Positions 49,952 to 59,690 of a stretch of DNA of 64,000 bases are shown here, piece after piece; the stretch's first letter is position 1; the number at the start of each line of letters is the position of its first letter. The stretch is from Udaeobacter sp963725505 (GTDB taxonomy: Bacteria; Verrucomicrobiota; Verrucomicrobiia; Chthoniobacterales; UBA10450), in NCBI GenBank assembly GCA_963725505.1, contig CAVRYN010000007.1, forward strand, positions 62,001 to 126,000, read 5' to 3'. A model generated the notes under the pieces. It did not search any database and was not told the DNA's origin. It was given only the letters and a program-made list of their open reading frames with translations. Made by a program: the position numbers and the translations under genes.

Positions 49952-51995
49952 AACTGCGCGAGCTGCGCTGGGCTGATGTGCACAAATTCGCTTTCGTGCA
50001 AAACGACGCGCTTCGTCCCGCGAATTAGTTGCCACCATTGGCGTGCAGAGCTGAGCACGATCGCAAGCACCAGCACGAGAAAGAAAACGGCAACCAGCGC
50101 ATCGAATCGCCAGACGCCTGCCTGTCGTGCCAGCTCAGGAGCCTTCGTTGCATCGGCCAGTTCCGACGCCTCACGCAAAAGTGACCGCGCACCACTCAAA
50201 AAACCAAGTCGCGGATCAGACGAAAACACTTTGAGATAACCGGCGGAGAAAGTGACAGCGCACATGAAGCAAAGCGGGACAAGCGTCACAAGGAGATATT
50301 TGCTTTTGTGCATCTTGATCAAAAGCGTCGTGCCAAGGCAAAGCGCCACAACCGAGAGCAATTGATTCGCCAGTCCGAACAGTGGCCAAAGCGAGTTGAT
50401 GCCGCCAAGCGGATCGATCACGCCCTCATACAAAAACCAGCCCCAGCGCCGCCACGAGTAACGCACTGGAGAGAAAATTCGCACTCCAGGAACGCGTATT
50501 GCCAAGTGGCCGCCAGATATTGCCTAGGAAATCCTGAAGCAAAAATCGCCCCACGCGCGTTCCGGCGTCAATCGTTGTCAGAATGAACAGAGCTTCGAAC
50601 ATGATGGCGAAGTGATACCACAGGGCCAACGCGGTCGGCTTGGCGGAAACTCGCGCAAACATATGCGCCATTCCGACAGCAAACGTTGGTGCGCCACCCG
50701 CGCGGTTGAACATTGTGGACTCGCCAAGGCTCGTTGCGAGCGTCTGCATTTCTTGTTCGGTGACCGGGAACCCGGCGGCGGAAACTTTTGTGACGACTTC
50801 AGTGGGCGTGCCTTTTGTGTTGATCGCAAAATATTCTCCCGGTTGCAGCACGCACGCTGCGATGATCGCCATCAAAGCCACCATCATCTCGGTCACCATC
50901 GCACCGTATCCAATAGGGCGTATTCGTGATTCGCGTCTTATCATTCTCGGCGTGGTGCCCGAGGCAATTAGAGAATGAAATCCTGAGACTGCGCCGCAGG
51001 CGATGGTGATGCAGACAAACGGGAACACTGGCCCCGCAAAGACAAGACCGCTGCCGTCGATAAATTTGGTGAGTCGCCGGCATTTGCAGCGTGGGATTAA
51101 TCAGCATCACCGCAGCCGCGAGCATGGCTACGGTGCCGAGTTTCAAAAAGGTGCTCAGATAATCGCGCGGCGTGAGTAACATCCAGACAGGCAGCACCGA
51201 TGCGGCGAGTCCGTAGATCATGATCGCCCATGCCAGCCATTTCTGGTCGTGGCGAAACCACGCTTCGATCGCTGGAAAGTGCGCGAGAAATTGTCCGCCC
51301 CACACGCCAAATGCCAGACCGAGCAATCCAAAAACTGTAACTGCGATGACGCTTACTTTTCCTGTGCGTAGCGCAATGCCCATGATCAGCGCCAGAGGAA
51401 TGGTCGTCGCGATGGTGAAAACGCCCCAGGGACTTTGCGCAAGAGCTTGAACGACTACCAATGCCAGAACCGCCAGCAGAATAATCATGATCGCCAGGAC
51501 ACTGACGAGAGCGAGCAGGCCGACGCCGAGTCCAATTTCGTCCTTCACCATTTGACCGAGCGTTTTCCCGCCACGCCGGATCGACGCAAACAGAACAATC
51601 ATGTCGTGCACGCCTCCGCCGAGCGTTGCACCGATCAGAATCCAGAGCGTGCCGGGCAAGAACCCGAATTGTGCCGCAAGCACAGGCCCAACCAGAGGCC
51701 CGGGTCCGGCAATCGCCGCAAAATGGTGTCCAAAAACCATCCATCGATTGGTTGGCACATAATCCTTGTTGTCATTTTGCAGGATTGCAGGCGTGGCGCG
51801 CTCTTCATTTAACACGAGCACCTTTGTCGCCAGCCATTTGCTGTAAAAACGGTAGCTAATGGACAACGCGCAAAACCCAGCCAGAACGATCCAGAGCGCG
51901 CTGATCTGTTCGCCGCGGGAGAGCGCCAGGCGGGCCATCGCCCACACACCCAGCGCGGAGATGACAACCCAGAGCAGTTTCTTCCAAAAGCTCAT
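49948..51995 (-). pseudogene. cstA: CstA-type carbon starvation/peptide (pyruvate) transporter, frameshifted twice
   Basis: Three consecutive minus frames make one protein of about 680 residues: 51995 to about 51065 (MSFWKKLLWVVISALGVWAM, TNRWMVFGHHFAAIAGPGPL, GGVHDMIVLFASIRRGGKT), about 51050-50430 (VCITIACGAVSGFHSLIASGTTP, MFEALFILTTIDAGTR) and about 50430-49948 (GINSLWPLFGLANQLLSVVAL). All the CstA signature segments are present, with many membrane spans. Two one-base indels (near 51065 and 50430) break it. The family imports peptides or pyruvate during starvation. Confidence 0.88.
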
Positions 51996-52148
51996 CTCGT
52001 TTAGGATAATCTCACATGCACACGCTGCTGTAGCCACGGCGCTGTGCGCCGTCCACTGCGCGTTGCTTTCAAACAAACTAAACGCTCCACAGGAGCATGA
52101 CTACAACATCCAGAGTTTAGTTGAAATTGTTGCGCTGCGCCACAAGCT

Positions 52149-52913
52149 GTGATCTATCCTCCGGTGCGAAGACTCAAGAAACTTCCCCATAAACTTAAGA
52201 AGTTTGTAAATGGCGAAACCTTGGTCAGCGCACGAAGGCACACGCTCAGACTTTTTCGGCCGAACCGTTTTCGTCTGGAGACGAAGGGAGTAATCGAAAC
52301 GATCGATCCCAAGGGCTTCGAGCAGATTCGCCAGCGCTACAGTGTTAAGGGTCCCAGCCTGGACTGGCCCAAATTTCTTAATCTCGAACGATGGATCGAC
52401 ATTAACATTCGCCGGACCCGCGACATCGAACTCGATCTGGGTCGCCCGAAGCGCATTCTCGATCTTGGCTGCGGTGCGGGATATTTCCTTTACATCGCTC
52501 AACTACTCGGGCACGAGGGGCTCGGGCTCGACTTGGATCAGCTGCCAATGTTTGGCGACCTTACTTCCCTGCTTGGCGTGCGCCGTGTGATCTGGCAAAT
52601 CAAAGCTTTCGATCCTCTGCCAGACTTGGGAAAATTCGATCTGATCACTGCGTTCCTGATCTGCTTCAATCGTCATAAACAGGCCAATGTATGGGGCGTG
52701 CCGGAGTGGGAATTTTTTCTGGACGATCTGGCGAAACATCTAACGCCGCGGGGTCGCGTCTGGCTTGAACTAAACCAGGAATACGACGGGACGTTCTACA
52801 CGCCTGAGCTAAAAGAATTTTTCCAAAAGCGTGGCGCCAAAATCGACCGGCACAAAGTAATTTTTAATTCAGGTCTTCCCTCGCCTGCTTTAACGTCGCC
52901 AGTTTCGCGCTGA
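52149..52913 (+). CDS. class I SAM-dependent methyltransferase
   Basis: 254 residues from GTG 52149. SAM-binding motif I ILDLGCGAGYFLYIAQLLGH, acidic motif II LGLDLDQLPMF, motif III FDLITAFLICFNRH, and HLTPRGRVWLELN. Substrate unknown. The basic N-terminus (RRLKKLPHKLKKF) is unusual. Its 3' end overlaps the valS 3' end by 50 nt, tail to tail. Confidence 0.8.
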   Translation: MIYPPVRRLKKLPHKLKKFVNGETLVSARRHTLRLFRPNRFRLETKGVIETIDPKGFEQIRQRYSVKGPSLDWPKFLNLERWIDINIRRTRDIELDLGRPKRILDLGCGAGYFLYIAQLLGHEGLGLDLDQLPMFGDLTSLLGVRRVIWQIKAFDPLPDLGKFDLITAFLICFNRHKQANVWGVPEWEFFLDDLAKHLTPRGRVWLELNQEYDGTFYTPELKEFFQKRGAKIDRHKVIFNSGLPSPALTSPVSR

Positions 52914-55521
52914 GATTTTTCAGGCGTTTCCGATGCTCCTCGACCACCGCCGCGGGAGCGCGCTCAACAAAGGATTTGTTTTTCAGTTTCTCCTCTACTG
53001 TTCGCAACTGGTTCTCCATTTGCACAATTTCCTTATCCAGTCGCTCTCGTTCTCGTGCGCTGTCCGCTGCCGCGATGGCTAGAAAAATCTCGCCGAGCGG
53101 TGAGATCGCCACCGGATTGCCGGCCGGGGCTTGATATTTGCGATCCAGCCTTACTTCTTCGGCATTCAAAAGCCGTGTTAACGTCGGGAGCTGCCCAGAA
53201 ATTAAGTTCTCTTCAGTGCGTAAAATAAATCCTATCTTCTTGTTCGACTGAAGCTTGGATTCGGAGCGAAGATTTCGCCCAGCCTGTACCGTTTGGTAAA
53301 TGGCCGAGACAAGTTCGCGTTTGTCTGGAACATCGGTTACACCGTCCAGCGCCATCTTTTGTGGTGGAGCGGCAAATTGAATCGAAGCCTTTCCAAAACC
53401 CAGTAATGACCACAGCTCTTCAGTGATATGCGGCATACAAGGATGAAGCAACCGCAAGATAGCCGAGAGCACGAAATCCATTGTAGCCAGTGTGCATTTC
53501 TTACTCGCCTCGTCCTCGCCGAAGATTTCGGTCTTGGCCGCTTCAACAAACCAATCGCAATAATCGCTCCAAACAAAATCATAAAGCCGCTGCGCGACCG
53601 CGCTAAATTGATAATCGCGATACGCCGTGTCGATCGCATCAATCGTCTCGTTTAATCGCGAAAGTACCTCGATCGCATAGATCGACAGCTGACTATTGTC
53701 GATTTTTGCCCCGAAAGCATTCGGGGTCGGCCCATGCATTTGTCGCAAACGCGCGACATTCCAGAGCTTTGTGGCAAAATTGCGGCCTTCTTCGATTTGT
53801 TTTTCATCGTAGCGAATGTCCTGACCGCTGGGCGCGATGCGCATCAGACCGAATCGCATGCCGTCGGCGCCATATTTATCAATCAACTCGAGCGGATCCG
53901 GCGAATTGCCCAGCGACTTCGACATCTTTCGCCCGAGTTTGTCACGGATCAGGCCTGTGAAATAAACATGGCGAAACGGAATATTGTTTTCATTGCGGTC
54001 GGATTTGCCCGGCTTGAACTCAAGCCCTGCGATAATCATGCGCGCCACCCAGAAGAAAATGATGTCCGGGGCGGTCACCAGCACGCTGGTAGGATAAAAT
54101 TTCCTGCGCGTCTCTTTATCCATTGTTTCATAAGCCCATAGCCACGATGAAAACCATGTATCGAGCGTATCGGGATCCTGGACCCAATTCTCCGGATCAG
54201 GCGGCGGCTCGACGCCGACGTAAATCTCTGACTCCTGACCTCTGACTTCTGACTTCTGTTTGCGATACCAGGCCGGTATCCGATGTCCCCACCACACCTG
54301 CCGGCTGATGCACCAGTCGCGAATGTTCTCCATCCATTGCGCGTAAACTTTTTCCCAATGCACGGGAAAGAAGCGGATGAGATGATCGCGCACCACGACG
54401 AGCGCTTCTTTCGTTTTCGGATAACGCAAGAACCACTGCTCGCTGATGCGCGGTTCAATCGGCACATCACTCCGATCGCTGAATCCGACATTGTTTTCAT
54501 ACGGCTCGCTCTTGGCCAGCGCTCCCCTGCCCTGCAATAGCTCCGCGGCTTTTTCTCGCGCTTGGAATCGGCCTAGCCCATTCAACTGCGGTTCTGTCGG
54601 GCAATTGATGCGTCCATCCGGATGCAGCACATCGACAATTGGCAGGTCGTGGCGCTGGCCGATCTCGAAATCCACGGCATCGTGAGCCGGCGTAACTTTC
54701 AAAACGCCAGTACCGAACTCCGGATCGATGGCTTGGTCGGCGATGATGGGAATTTTTTCGCGGGCGAGTGGGCGCCATGCGTGTTTGCCCAGGAGACTGA
54801 CGTATCGCTCGTCGTTTGGATGAAAAGCCATCGCCGTGTCGGCCATGATCGTTTCCGGCCGCGTGGTTGCGACTTCGAGAAAACGACCCGGTTCTTCGAC
54901 GATCTCATAGCGAACGAAGTAGAGATTTCCTTTCTGCGGCTTGGAGACGACCTCCTCATCCGAGAGCGCGGTTTGCGCAGACGGATCCCAGTTGATCATC
55001 CGGCGACCGCGGTAGATCAGACCTTTGTTGTAAAGGTCAACAAAAACTCTTTGGACTGCGCGCGCGTAATCCCCATCCAGGGTATAGCGCTGGCGCGACC
55101 AATCGCAGGAGCAGCCGAGCCGCTTGAGTTGCTCGATGATAATGCCGCCGTGTTTATCCTGCCATTCGAGAACGCGCCGTAAAAATTCTTCACGGCCAAG
55201 ATCGTGGCGCGTTTTGTTTTCAGTCCGCCGCAAGTATTTTTCGACCGCTGTTTGCGTCCCGATTCCGGCGTGATCCATTCCTGGCAACCAAAGGACTTCA
55301 AATCCCTGCATCCGCGCGCGACGACAGAGAATGTCCTGGATGGTGTTGTTCAAAACGTGGCCGAGCGTCAGCACACCGGTGATATTTGGCGGCGGCATCA
55401 CGATGGAAAACGCCGGCTTCGACGATTTCGAATTCGCAACGAAATCGCGGTCGTCAATCCAACGCTGATACCATTTTGGTTCAACGGCCTTCGGATCGTA
55501 TCTTTTTGGAAGCTCTGCCAT
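52864..55521 (-). CDS. valS: valyl-tRNA synthetase
   Basis: 885 residues from ATG 55521 (an in-frame TTG at 55530 is possible). Class I synthetase: HIGH-type motif PNITGVLTLGHVLN, KMSKS in RKMSKSLGNS, editing domain (VATTRPETIMADTA, TPAHDAVDFEIG), anticodon domain and a C-terminal coiled coil (RERLDKEIVQMENQLRTVEE). A repeat-derived tract KQKSEVRGQESEI (54224-54262) is inserted in the catalytic domain after the GHRIPAWY segment. Overlaps the methyltransferase 3' end. Confidence 0.95.
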   Translation of the reverse strand: MAELPKRYDPKAVEPKWYQRWIDDRDFVANSKSSKPAFSIVMPPPNITGVLTLGHVLNNTIQDILCRRARMQGFEVLWLPGMDHAGIGTQTAVEKYLRRTENKTRHDLGREEFLRRVLEWQDKHGGIIIEQLKRLGCSCDWSRQRYTLDGDYARAVQRVFVDLYNKGLIYRGRRMINWDPSAQTALSDEEVVSKPQKGNLYFVRYEIVEEPGRFLEVATTRPETIMADTAMAFHPNDERYVSLLGKHAWRPLAREKIPIIADQAIDPEFGTGVLKVTPAHDAVDFEIGQRHDLPIVDVLHPDGRINCPTEPQLNGLGRFQAREKAAELLQGRGALAKSEPYENNVGFSDRSDVPIEPRISEQWFLRYPKTKEALVVVRDHLIRFFPVHWEKVYAQWMENIRDWCISRQVWWGHRIPAWYRKQKSEVRGQESEIYVGVEPPPDPENWVQDPDTLDTWFSSWLWAYETMDKETRRKFYPTSVLVTAPDIIFFWVARMIIAGLEFKPGKSDRNENNIPFRHVYFTGLIRDKLGRKMSKSLGNSPDPLELIDKYGADGMRFGLMRIAPSGQDIRYDEKQIEEGRNFATKLWNVARLRQMHGPTPNAFGAKIDNSQLSIYAIEVLSRLNETIDAIDTAYRDYQFSAVAQRLYDFVWSDYCDWFVEAAKTEIFGEDEASKKCTLATMDFVLSAILRLLHPCMPHITEELWSLLGFGKASIQFAAPPQKMALDGVTDVPDKRELVSAIYQTVQAGRNLRSESKLQSNKKIGFILRTEENLISGQLPTLTRLLNAEEVRLDRKYQAPAGNPVAISPLGEIFLAIAAADSARERERLDKEIVQMENQLRTVEEKLKNKSFVERAPAAVVEEHRKRLKNLSAKLATLKQAREDLN

Positions 55522-55587
55522 CGTGTTCAATCATCCAAGACGAGAGCACGTTTGCAAATTGTCGCCGCATATTGCGCGAGAATTCCG

Positions 55588-55679
55588 CCTCTCCCTTGGT
55601 GAAGGGAGAGGATTGAGGTGAGGGATCGCTCGCGCGTCAAAAATCAACCCTGACCCTACCCTCTCCCTTGAGAAGGAGG
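55588..55679. repeat. CTCTCCC...GGGAGAG palindromic repeat
   Basis: CCTCTCCCTTGGTGAAGGGAGAGG hairpin followed by AGGTGAGGG and a second CCCTCTCCCTTG; related to the copy inside folC (2341-2400). Lies between valS and murI. Confidence 0.7.
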
Positions 55680-55726
55680 CGACTCACACTTGCGGCAAGC
55701 GGTCACTACGCTGAGTTTCCCGCTAA

Positions 55727-56545
55727 ATGAGCGACGCGCGCCCCATTGGCGTTTTTGATTCCGGCATTGGCGGACTGACTGTGGTCAAAGCTTTGCGCGA
55801 GCTATTGCCGGTCGAAAACATTTTTTATCTCGGTGATACAGCGCGCGTTCCCTATGGCGGAAAGAGCGCGAGCACGGTGGAGCGTTACAGCGTCGAGATG
55901 ACTGACATGCTCCTCGCGGAAGATGTGAAGGCGGTCGTGATCGCGTGTAACTCGGCGTCGGCGGTGGCGTTGCCCAAGCTGGAGGAAACGCTCTCTGTTC
56001 CAGTGATTGGTGTAATCAAACCTGGTGCCCAGGCTGCCCTCGCCGCCACGCGCAACCGTCACGTTGGTGTGATCGGTACACGCGCAACAATTAAGAGCGG
56101 CGCGTATGAACGAGAATTGCGCGCGCTAAATCCAGACATTCGCATATCCGTGCGCGCTTGCCCGTTGCTCGTTCCTTTGATTGAGGAAGGCTGGCTGGAT
56201 GACCAACTAACGGATGGCGTCATTGCGCGATACCTTGAGCCACTTACGCATGACGGGATCGATACGTTGGTTCTCGGCTGCACACATTATCCGCTGCTAG
56301 CCGATGCGATCGCTCGCTTTCTCCCGGGGAAAGTCACGCTTGTCGATTCCGCGCGCAATTGCGCGAAGGCAGTCGAGCAACTTTTGGATCAGCAATCACT
56401 TCGCGCGTCGCGCGAAGGCGAAGGCAGCCTGCAAGTCGCGCTGACCGATGCGCCCGATACCTTCCTCGGCGTCGCGCGCAAGGCGTTGCAGCTGCAAATC
56501 GGTGAAGTGCAACTCCGCGAAGTTTTGCATCCGGCGAAGTTGTAG
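55727..56545 (+). CDS. murI: glutamate racemase
   Basis: 272 residues. IGVFDSGIGGLTVVKAL at the N-terminus, YLGDTARVPYGGKS, first catalytic cysteine in VIACNSASA, second in VLGCTHYPLLA. Converts L- to D-glutamate for peptidoglycan. All catalytic elements are intact. Divergent from valS; the intergenic region holds the repeat at 55588. Confidence 0.95.
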   Translation: MSDARPIGVFDSGIGGLTVVKALRELLPVENIFYLGDTARVPYGGKSASTVERYSVEMTDMLLAEDVKAVVIACNSASAVALPKLEETLSVPVIGVIKPGAQAALAATRNRHVGVIGTRATIKSGAYERELRALNPDIRISVRACPLLVPLIEEGWLDDQLTDGVIARYLEPLTHDGIDTLVLGCTHYPLLADAIARFLPGKVTLVDSARNCAKAVEQLLDQQSLRASREGEGSLQVALTDAPDTFLGVARKALQLQIGEVQLREVLHPAKL

Positions 56546-56598
56546 GGGCGCTCGCCGCGGCGAGCGCCCAGCCATAAGCAGCCGGCTGAGAGCCGGCA

Positions 56599-56946
56599 CT
56601 ATAACAATTTGCGCTTGGCGTCCGGCAAACGCTTGACCACCAACTCGTAGGAGTGGTCGATCATCTTGCGCAGTTCCACGTCTGGAATTCCGCTGTCAAT
56701 CTCCACAGTGTTCCAGTGTTTCTTGTTCATGTGATAGCCGGACCGAACTTGCTCATATCGGTCGCGAAGTTCGAGGGCCAAATCAGGATCGCACTTTAAA
56801 TTTGCTGTCGCGGGAATCTCATCGAGCGGAGCAAGCGCGAATATCTTGCCACCCACTCTGAAGACAAGAACATCCTCACCAAACGGCATATCCTCGGTCG
56901 CCCCTAGCTTACGCAGACAATATTCGCGAAATGATTCGAGATCCAT
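56599..56946 (-). CDS. MmcQ/YjbR family DNA-binding-like protein
   Basis: 115 residues. Typical small YjbR fold: LESFREYCLRKLGATEDMPFG, VFRVGGKIFALAPLD, NLKCDPDLALELRDRY and KHWNTVEIDSGIPD. Family members have a double-wing-like fold; function unsettled. Convergent with murI. Confidence 0.85.
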   Translation of the reverse strand: MDLESFREYCLRKLGATEDMPFGEDVLVFRVGGKIFALAPLDEIPATANLKCDPDLALELRDRYEQVRSGYHMNKKHWNTVEIDSGIPDVELRKMIDHSYELVVKRLPDAKRKLL

Positions 56947-57045
56947 CTGGTTGTACCGATGGTCGCTACAGAATCAGTAGATTCCCACCGCAAGAATGAT
57001 CGCAAGCTCTTTTGATAAGGCGTTCCTACCTTATCGAATCAATGG

Positions 57046-57438
57046 CTATGGTGGCGGTACAAACAAAGGAATCGATGACTCGTGGCGATCATCGACTGCG
57101 AGATCGATCGAATACTCTCCAAACCTCGGAAGCTTCAGTTGCTGGATATTTAGAGCGAGAGATACAGTAGATGTCGAATCGTTGCCCTGAAAGCGAACCT
57201 CGGTCGTAGCGTCTAAGGTTGGCATCACAGCTGCGCCATCCGCGTCGACAAACGAAATTCGGAATCGTTTCTTTCCCTCTTCGACGCGCTCAAAACGCAA
57301 TTTAATCGCTAATGAACATTGTGGGTGTATCACCGGGACTTCCTTTGCATTTAGCCGATCAAACGAACCAAGAATGTTCAGTTTCCCTCCGGCATCAACT
57401 GTGGCCGCATCGCATAACGTAAAGATTTCGACCTTCAT
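57046..57438 (-). CDS. DUF6941-like protein
   Basis: 130 residues, no signal peptide. MKVEIFTLCDAATVDAGGKL then LNILGSFDRLNAKEVPVIHPQ, LKLPRFGEYSIDLAVDD. This matches my memory of the DUF6941 family of small beta-rich proteins of unknown function. No catalytic residues. Lies alone between yjbR and glyS. Confidence 0.65.
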   Translation of the reverse strand: MKVEIFTLCDAATVDAGGKLNILGSFDRLNAKEVPVIHPQCSLAIKLRFERVEEGKKRFRISFVDADGAAVMPTLDATTEVRFQGNDSTSTVSLALNIQQLKLPRFGEYSIDLAVDDRHESSIPLFVPPP

Positions 57439-57481
57439 ACTTCAGTCTGCGCGCACATGTAAAACCTCAATCGCCATAAAA

Positions 57482-58843
57482 TCAATGAATACGCGAAGTC
57501 AAAATATTCACTAAATCCGCGACCGCCACGCGTTCCTGTCTCATCGAGTCGCGCTCGCGCAGCGTGACGGTGTCCCGCAGCGCCGCATCTTTTTCGCCGA
57601 GCGTTTCGAAATCGACCGTGACGGCGAACGGTGTTCCGATTTCGTCCTGGCGTCGATAACGTCGTCCGATCGCGCCACTCTCATCGTAGAACACATTCAT
57701 GTGCGGACGCAGAAGATCGACAATCTCCTTTGCTTTTGCGACAAGCTGCTCCTTGTTTTTCAATAACGGAAACACTGCGCACTTGATCGGCGCAATGCGC
57801 GGATGGAAACGCAATACAAGTCGCGTTTCCATTTTGCCTTTTTCATCAGGCGCCTGGTCTTCTGCATAGGCTTCGCAAATCAGCGCGAGCACCGTGCGAT
57901 CAACGCCCGCGCTCGGCTCCACGACATGCGGGACGAATCGTTGCTTGGTTTCCTCGTCAAAATATTCGAGCGATTTGCCACTCGCCTTCTGATGCTGTGA
58001 CAAATCGTAATCAGTCCGATAGGCGACGCCTTCGAGCTCCTGACCTCCAAATGGAAAATCGTATTCGATATCGTAAGTGCCTTTCGAATAGAAGGCGCGC
58101 TCTTCATCCGGCACTGTCCTGACGTGCAACTTGTCACGCGGAATACCGATGTTCTCATAGAACTTCAGCCGCTCTTCCAGCCAGTAGTCGAGCCATTTCA
58201 TCCCCTCCTCTGCCCGACAAAAATATTCGAGCTCCATCTGCTCGAACTCGCGCGAGCGAAAAGTGAAATTCCGCGGATTAATTTCGTTCCGAAAGGCTTT
58301 GCCAATCTGCGCGATGCCGAAGGGCAACTTCTTTCGCGAGACTTCGAGCACGTTTTTGAATTGGACAAAAATGGACTGAGCGGTTTCCGGACGCAGATAA
58401 GTAATCGACGTTTCATCTTCGGTTGCGCCCACATAGGTCTTAAACATCAAGTTGAACGGGCGTGACTCGGTTAAATCTTTGCTCCCGCAGTTGGGACATT
58501 GTCGCACGCCCTTCTTCTCGATCACCTGGTCGGCACGCAAACGGGCCTTGCAGACTCGGCAATCGACCATTGGATCGCTGAACGTGTCCTGATGGCCGCT
58601 GGCCTTCCAAACAGCGCGGTTCATGAGAATCGAGCCGTCCATGCCGACAACGTCATCGCGCTCGTGCACCATGACGCGCCACCAGTAGTTTTTCAGGTTG
58701 CGCTTTAATTCGACGCCGAGGGGCCCGTAGTCCCACAGACCATTGAGCCCGCCATAGATTTCGCTCGATTGGAAAATGAAGCCGCGCCGCTTGCACAAGC
58801 TGACGATCTTTTCCATGCGTTGCGAGTCTGCCTTGGAATCCAT
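57482..58843 (-). CDS. glyS: glycyl-tRNA synthetase, eukaryotic-type (alpha2)
   Basis: 453 residues. Class II synthetase of the single-chain type: GFIFQSSEIYGGLNGLWDYGPLG, zinc-type cysteines (CRVCKAR...CPNCGSK), motif 2 FRNEINPRNFTFRSREFEQ, motif 3 region near PSAGVDRTVLAL and an anticodon-binding domain. Charges glycine onto tRNA-Gly. A repeat (58860-58998) lies just upstream. Confidence 0.95.
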   Translation of the reverse strand: MDSKADSQRMEKIVSLCKRRGFIFQSSEIYGGLNGLWDYGPLGVELKRNLKNYWWRVMVHERDDVVGMDGSILMNRAVWKASGHQDTFSDPMVDCRVCKARLRADQVIEKKGVRQCPNCGSKDLTESRPFNLMFKTYVGATEDETSITYLRPETAQSIFVQFKNVLEVSRKKLPFGIAQIGKAFRNEINPRNFTFRSREFEQMELEYFCRAEEGMKWLDYWLEERLKFYENIGIPRDKLHVRTVPDEERAFYSKGTYDIEYDFPFGGQELEGVAYRTDYDLSQHQKASGKSLEYFDEETKQRFVPHVVEPSAGVDRTVLALICEAYAEDQAPDEKGKMETRLVLRFHPRIAPIKCAVFPLLKNKEQLVAKAKEIVDLLRPHMNVFYDESGAIGRRYRRQDEIGTPFAVTVDFETLGEKDAALRDTVTLRERDSMRQERVAVADLVNILTSRIH

Positions 58844-58859
58844 AAATCGGGTCTATTCA

Positions 58860-58998
58860 GCCACAGATTTACACAGATTGCACAGATTCAATGCACAGAA
58901 TTCTGTAGTGGCGGCTGTGTCAGCCGCATTTCCTAAACTCCGCAGACGGCACGCCTGCCTCTACAGCATCTGTGTTGATCTGTGTGAATCCGTGGCTA
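58860..58998. repeat. CACAGATTTACACAGATT repeat pair
   Basis: GCCACAGATTTACACAGATT at the left; GATCTGTGTGAATCCGTGGC at the right is its inverse. The right end is translated as the OsmC C-terminus. A related unit is at 63731-63800. Confidence 0.75.
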
Positions 58999-59449
58999 AG
59001 TCTGAGTTTCCACTGTCGACCTCGGTCTTTACCGAATTAGCGATGAAACATTGGTCGTGCGCAGCATGATTCATTTCGTCGAGTTCTTGCGACGTGGGTT
59101 GTTTATCGCCGGAGAATTTGAGTCGCTGCCGTAACGTCACCCGGGTGATGGCCAATCTGCCTTCGGAGTTTTTCTCCATAACGCCGACTGCTTCGTCAAC
59201 ATATTCATCGAGCACAAACTTCTTTTTACAAGCGATGGCAAGGAACGTGAGCATGTGGCAGCTCGAAAGCGATGCGACAAAGGCTTCTTCTGGATCAACC
59301 AGTTCTGGATTGCCCAGATAAGCGGGAGCGGCCGATGCCTGCATTTCGTGCCCTCCGTCAAATTTCCAAGTGTGATCGCGCGAGTATTTCTGATATTCGA
59401 ACGGCTTATCGCCGCGTTTCCAGGTGAGAGTGATTTTGTGTTCAGACAT
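58961..59449 (-). CDS. OsmC family peroxidase-like protein
   Basis: 162 residues. OsmC fold: YSRDHTWKFDGGHEM, PELVDPEEAFVASLSSCHMLTFL (first catalytic cysteine) and AAHDQCFIANSVKTEV (second). Reduces organic hydroperoxides or acts as a stress protein. The end ATDSHRSTQML is encoded by the repeat at 58860-58998 rather than by the native gene. Confidence 0.9.
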   Translation of the reverse strand: MSEHKITLTWKRGDKPFEYQKYSRDHTWKFDGGHEMQASAAPAYLGNPELVDPEEAFVASLSSCHMLTFLAIACKKKFVLDEYVDEAVGVMEKNSEGRLAITRVTLRQRLKFSGDKQPTSQELDEMNHAAHDQCFIANSVKTEVDSGNSDLATDSHRSTQML

Positions 59450-59472
59450 GTCTCTAGATAAAATGCGACGCG

Positions 59473-59512
59473 TTGTAGGGCAACCCCGAAGGCTTTCGGG
59501 GTTGCCCTACAA
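59473..59512. repeat. GTAGGGCAACC palindrome, perfect hairpin
   Basis: TTGTAGGGCAACCCCGAA and its inverse with a 4-nt loop. Same family as 1378-1425. It could act as a terminator-like hairpin before the tRNA, but there is no T-run. Confidence 0.75.
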
Positions 59513-59572
59513 TTCCTGTGCGCCGCTTGCGCTCCCTGGCGCGCTCTTTATTTTGTCCGCTTCTGAAAACGT

Positions 59573-59647
59573 GCGCGATTAGCTCAGTGGTAGAGCACTT
59601 GCTTCACACGCAAGGGGTCGCTGGTTCGATACCAGCATCGCGCACCA
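59573..59647 (+). tRNA. tRNA-Val (anticodon CAC)
   Basis: Acceptor arms GCGCGAT/ATCGCGC, D-arm AGCTCAGTGGTAGAGC, anticodon stem CTTGC/GCAAG with loop TTCACAC (anticodon CAC), T-arm GCTGGTTCGATACCAGC, discriminator A and encoded CCA. It lies just upstream of gdhA. Confidence 0.95.
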
Positions 59648-59690
59648 GATTTTTCGTTTCACAGCATGCCAACTAAGTCGCCAAAATTCT

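Noticed and set aside
59473..59512. Rho-independent terminator upstream of the tRNA
   Set aside because: Strong hairpin but no T-run on either strand; better explained as a member of the palindromic repeat family.
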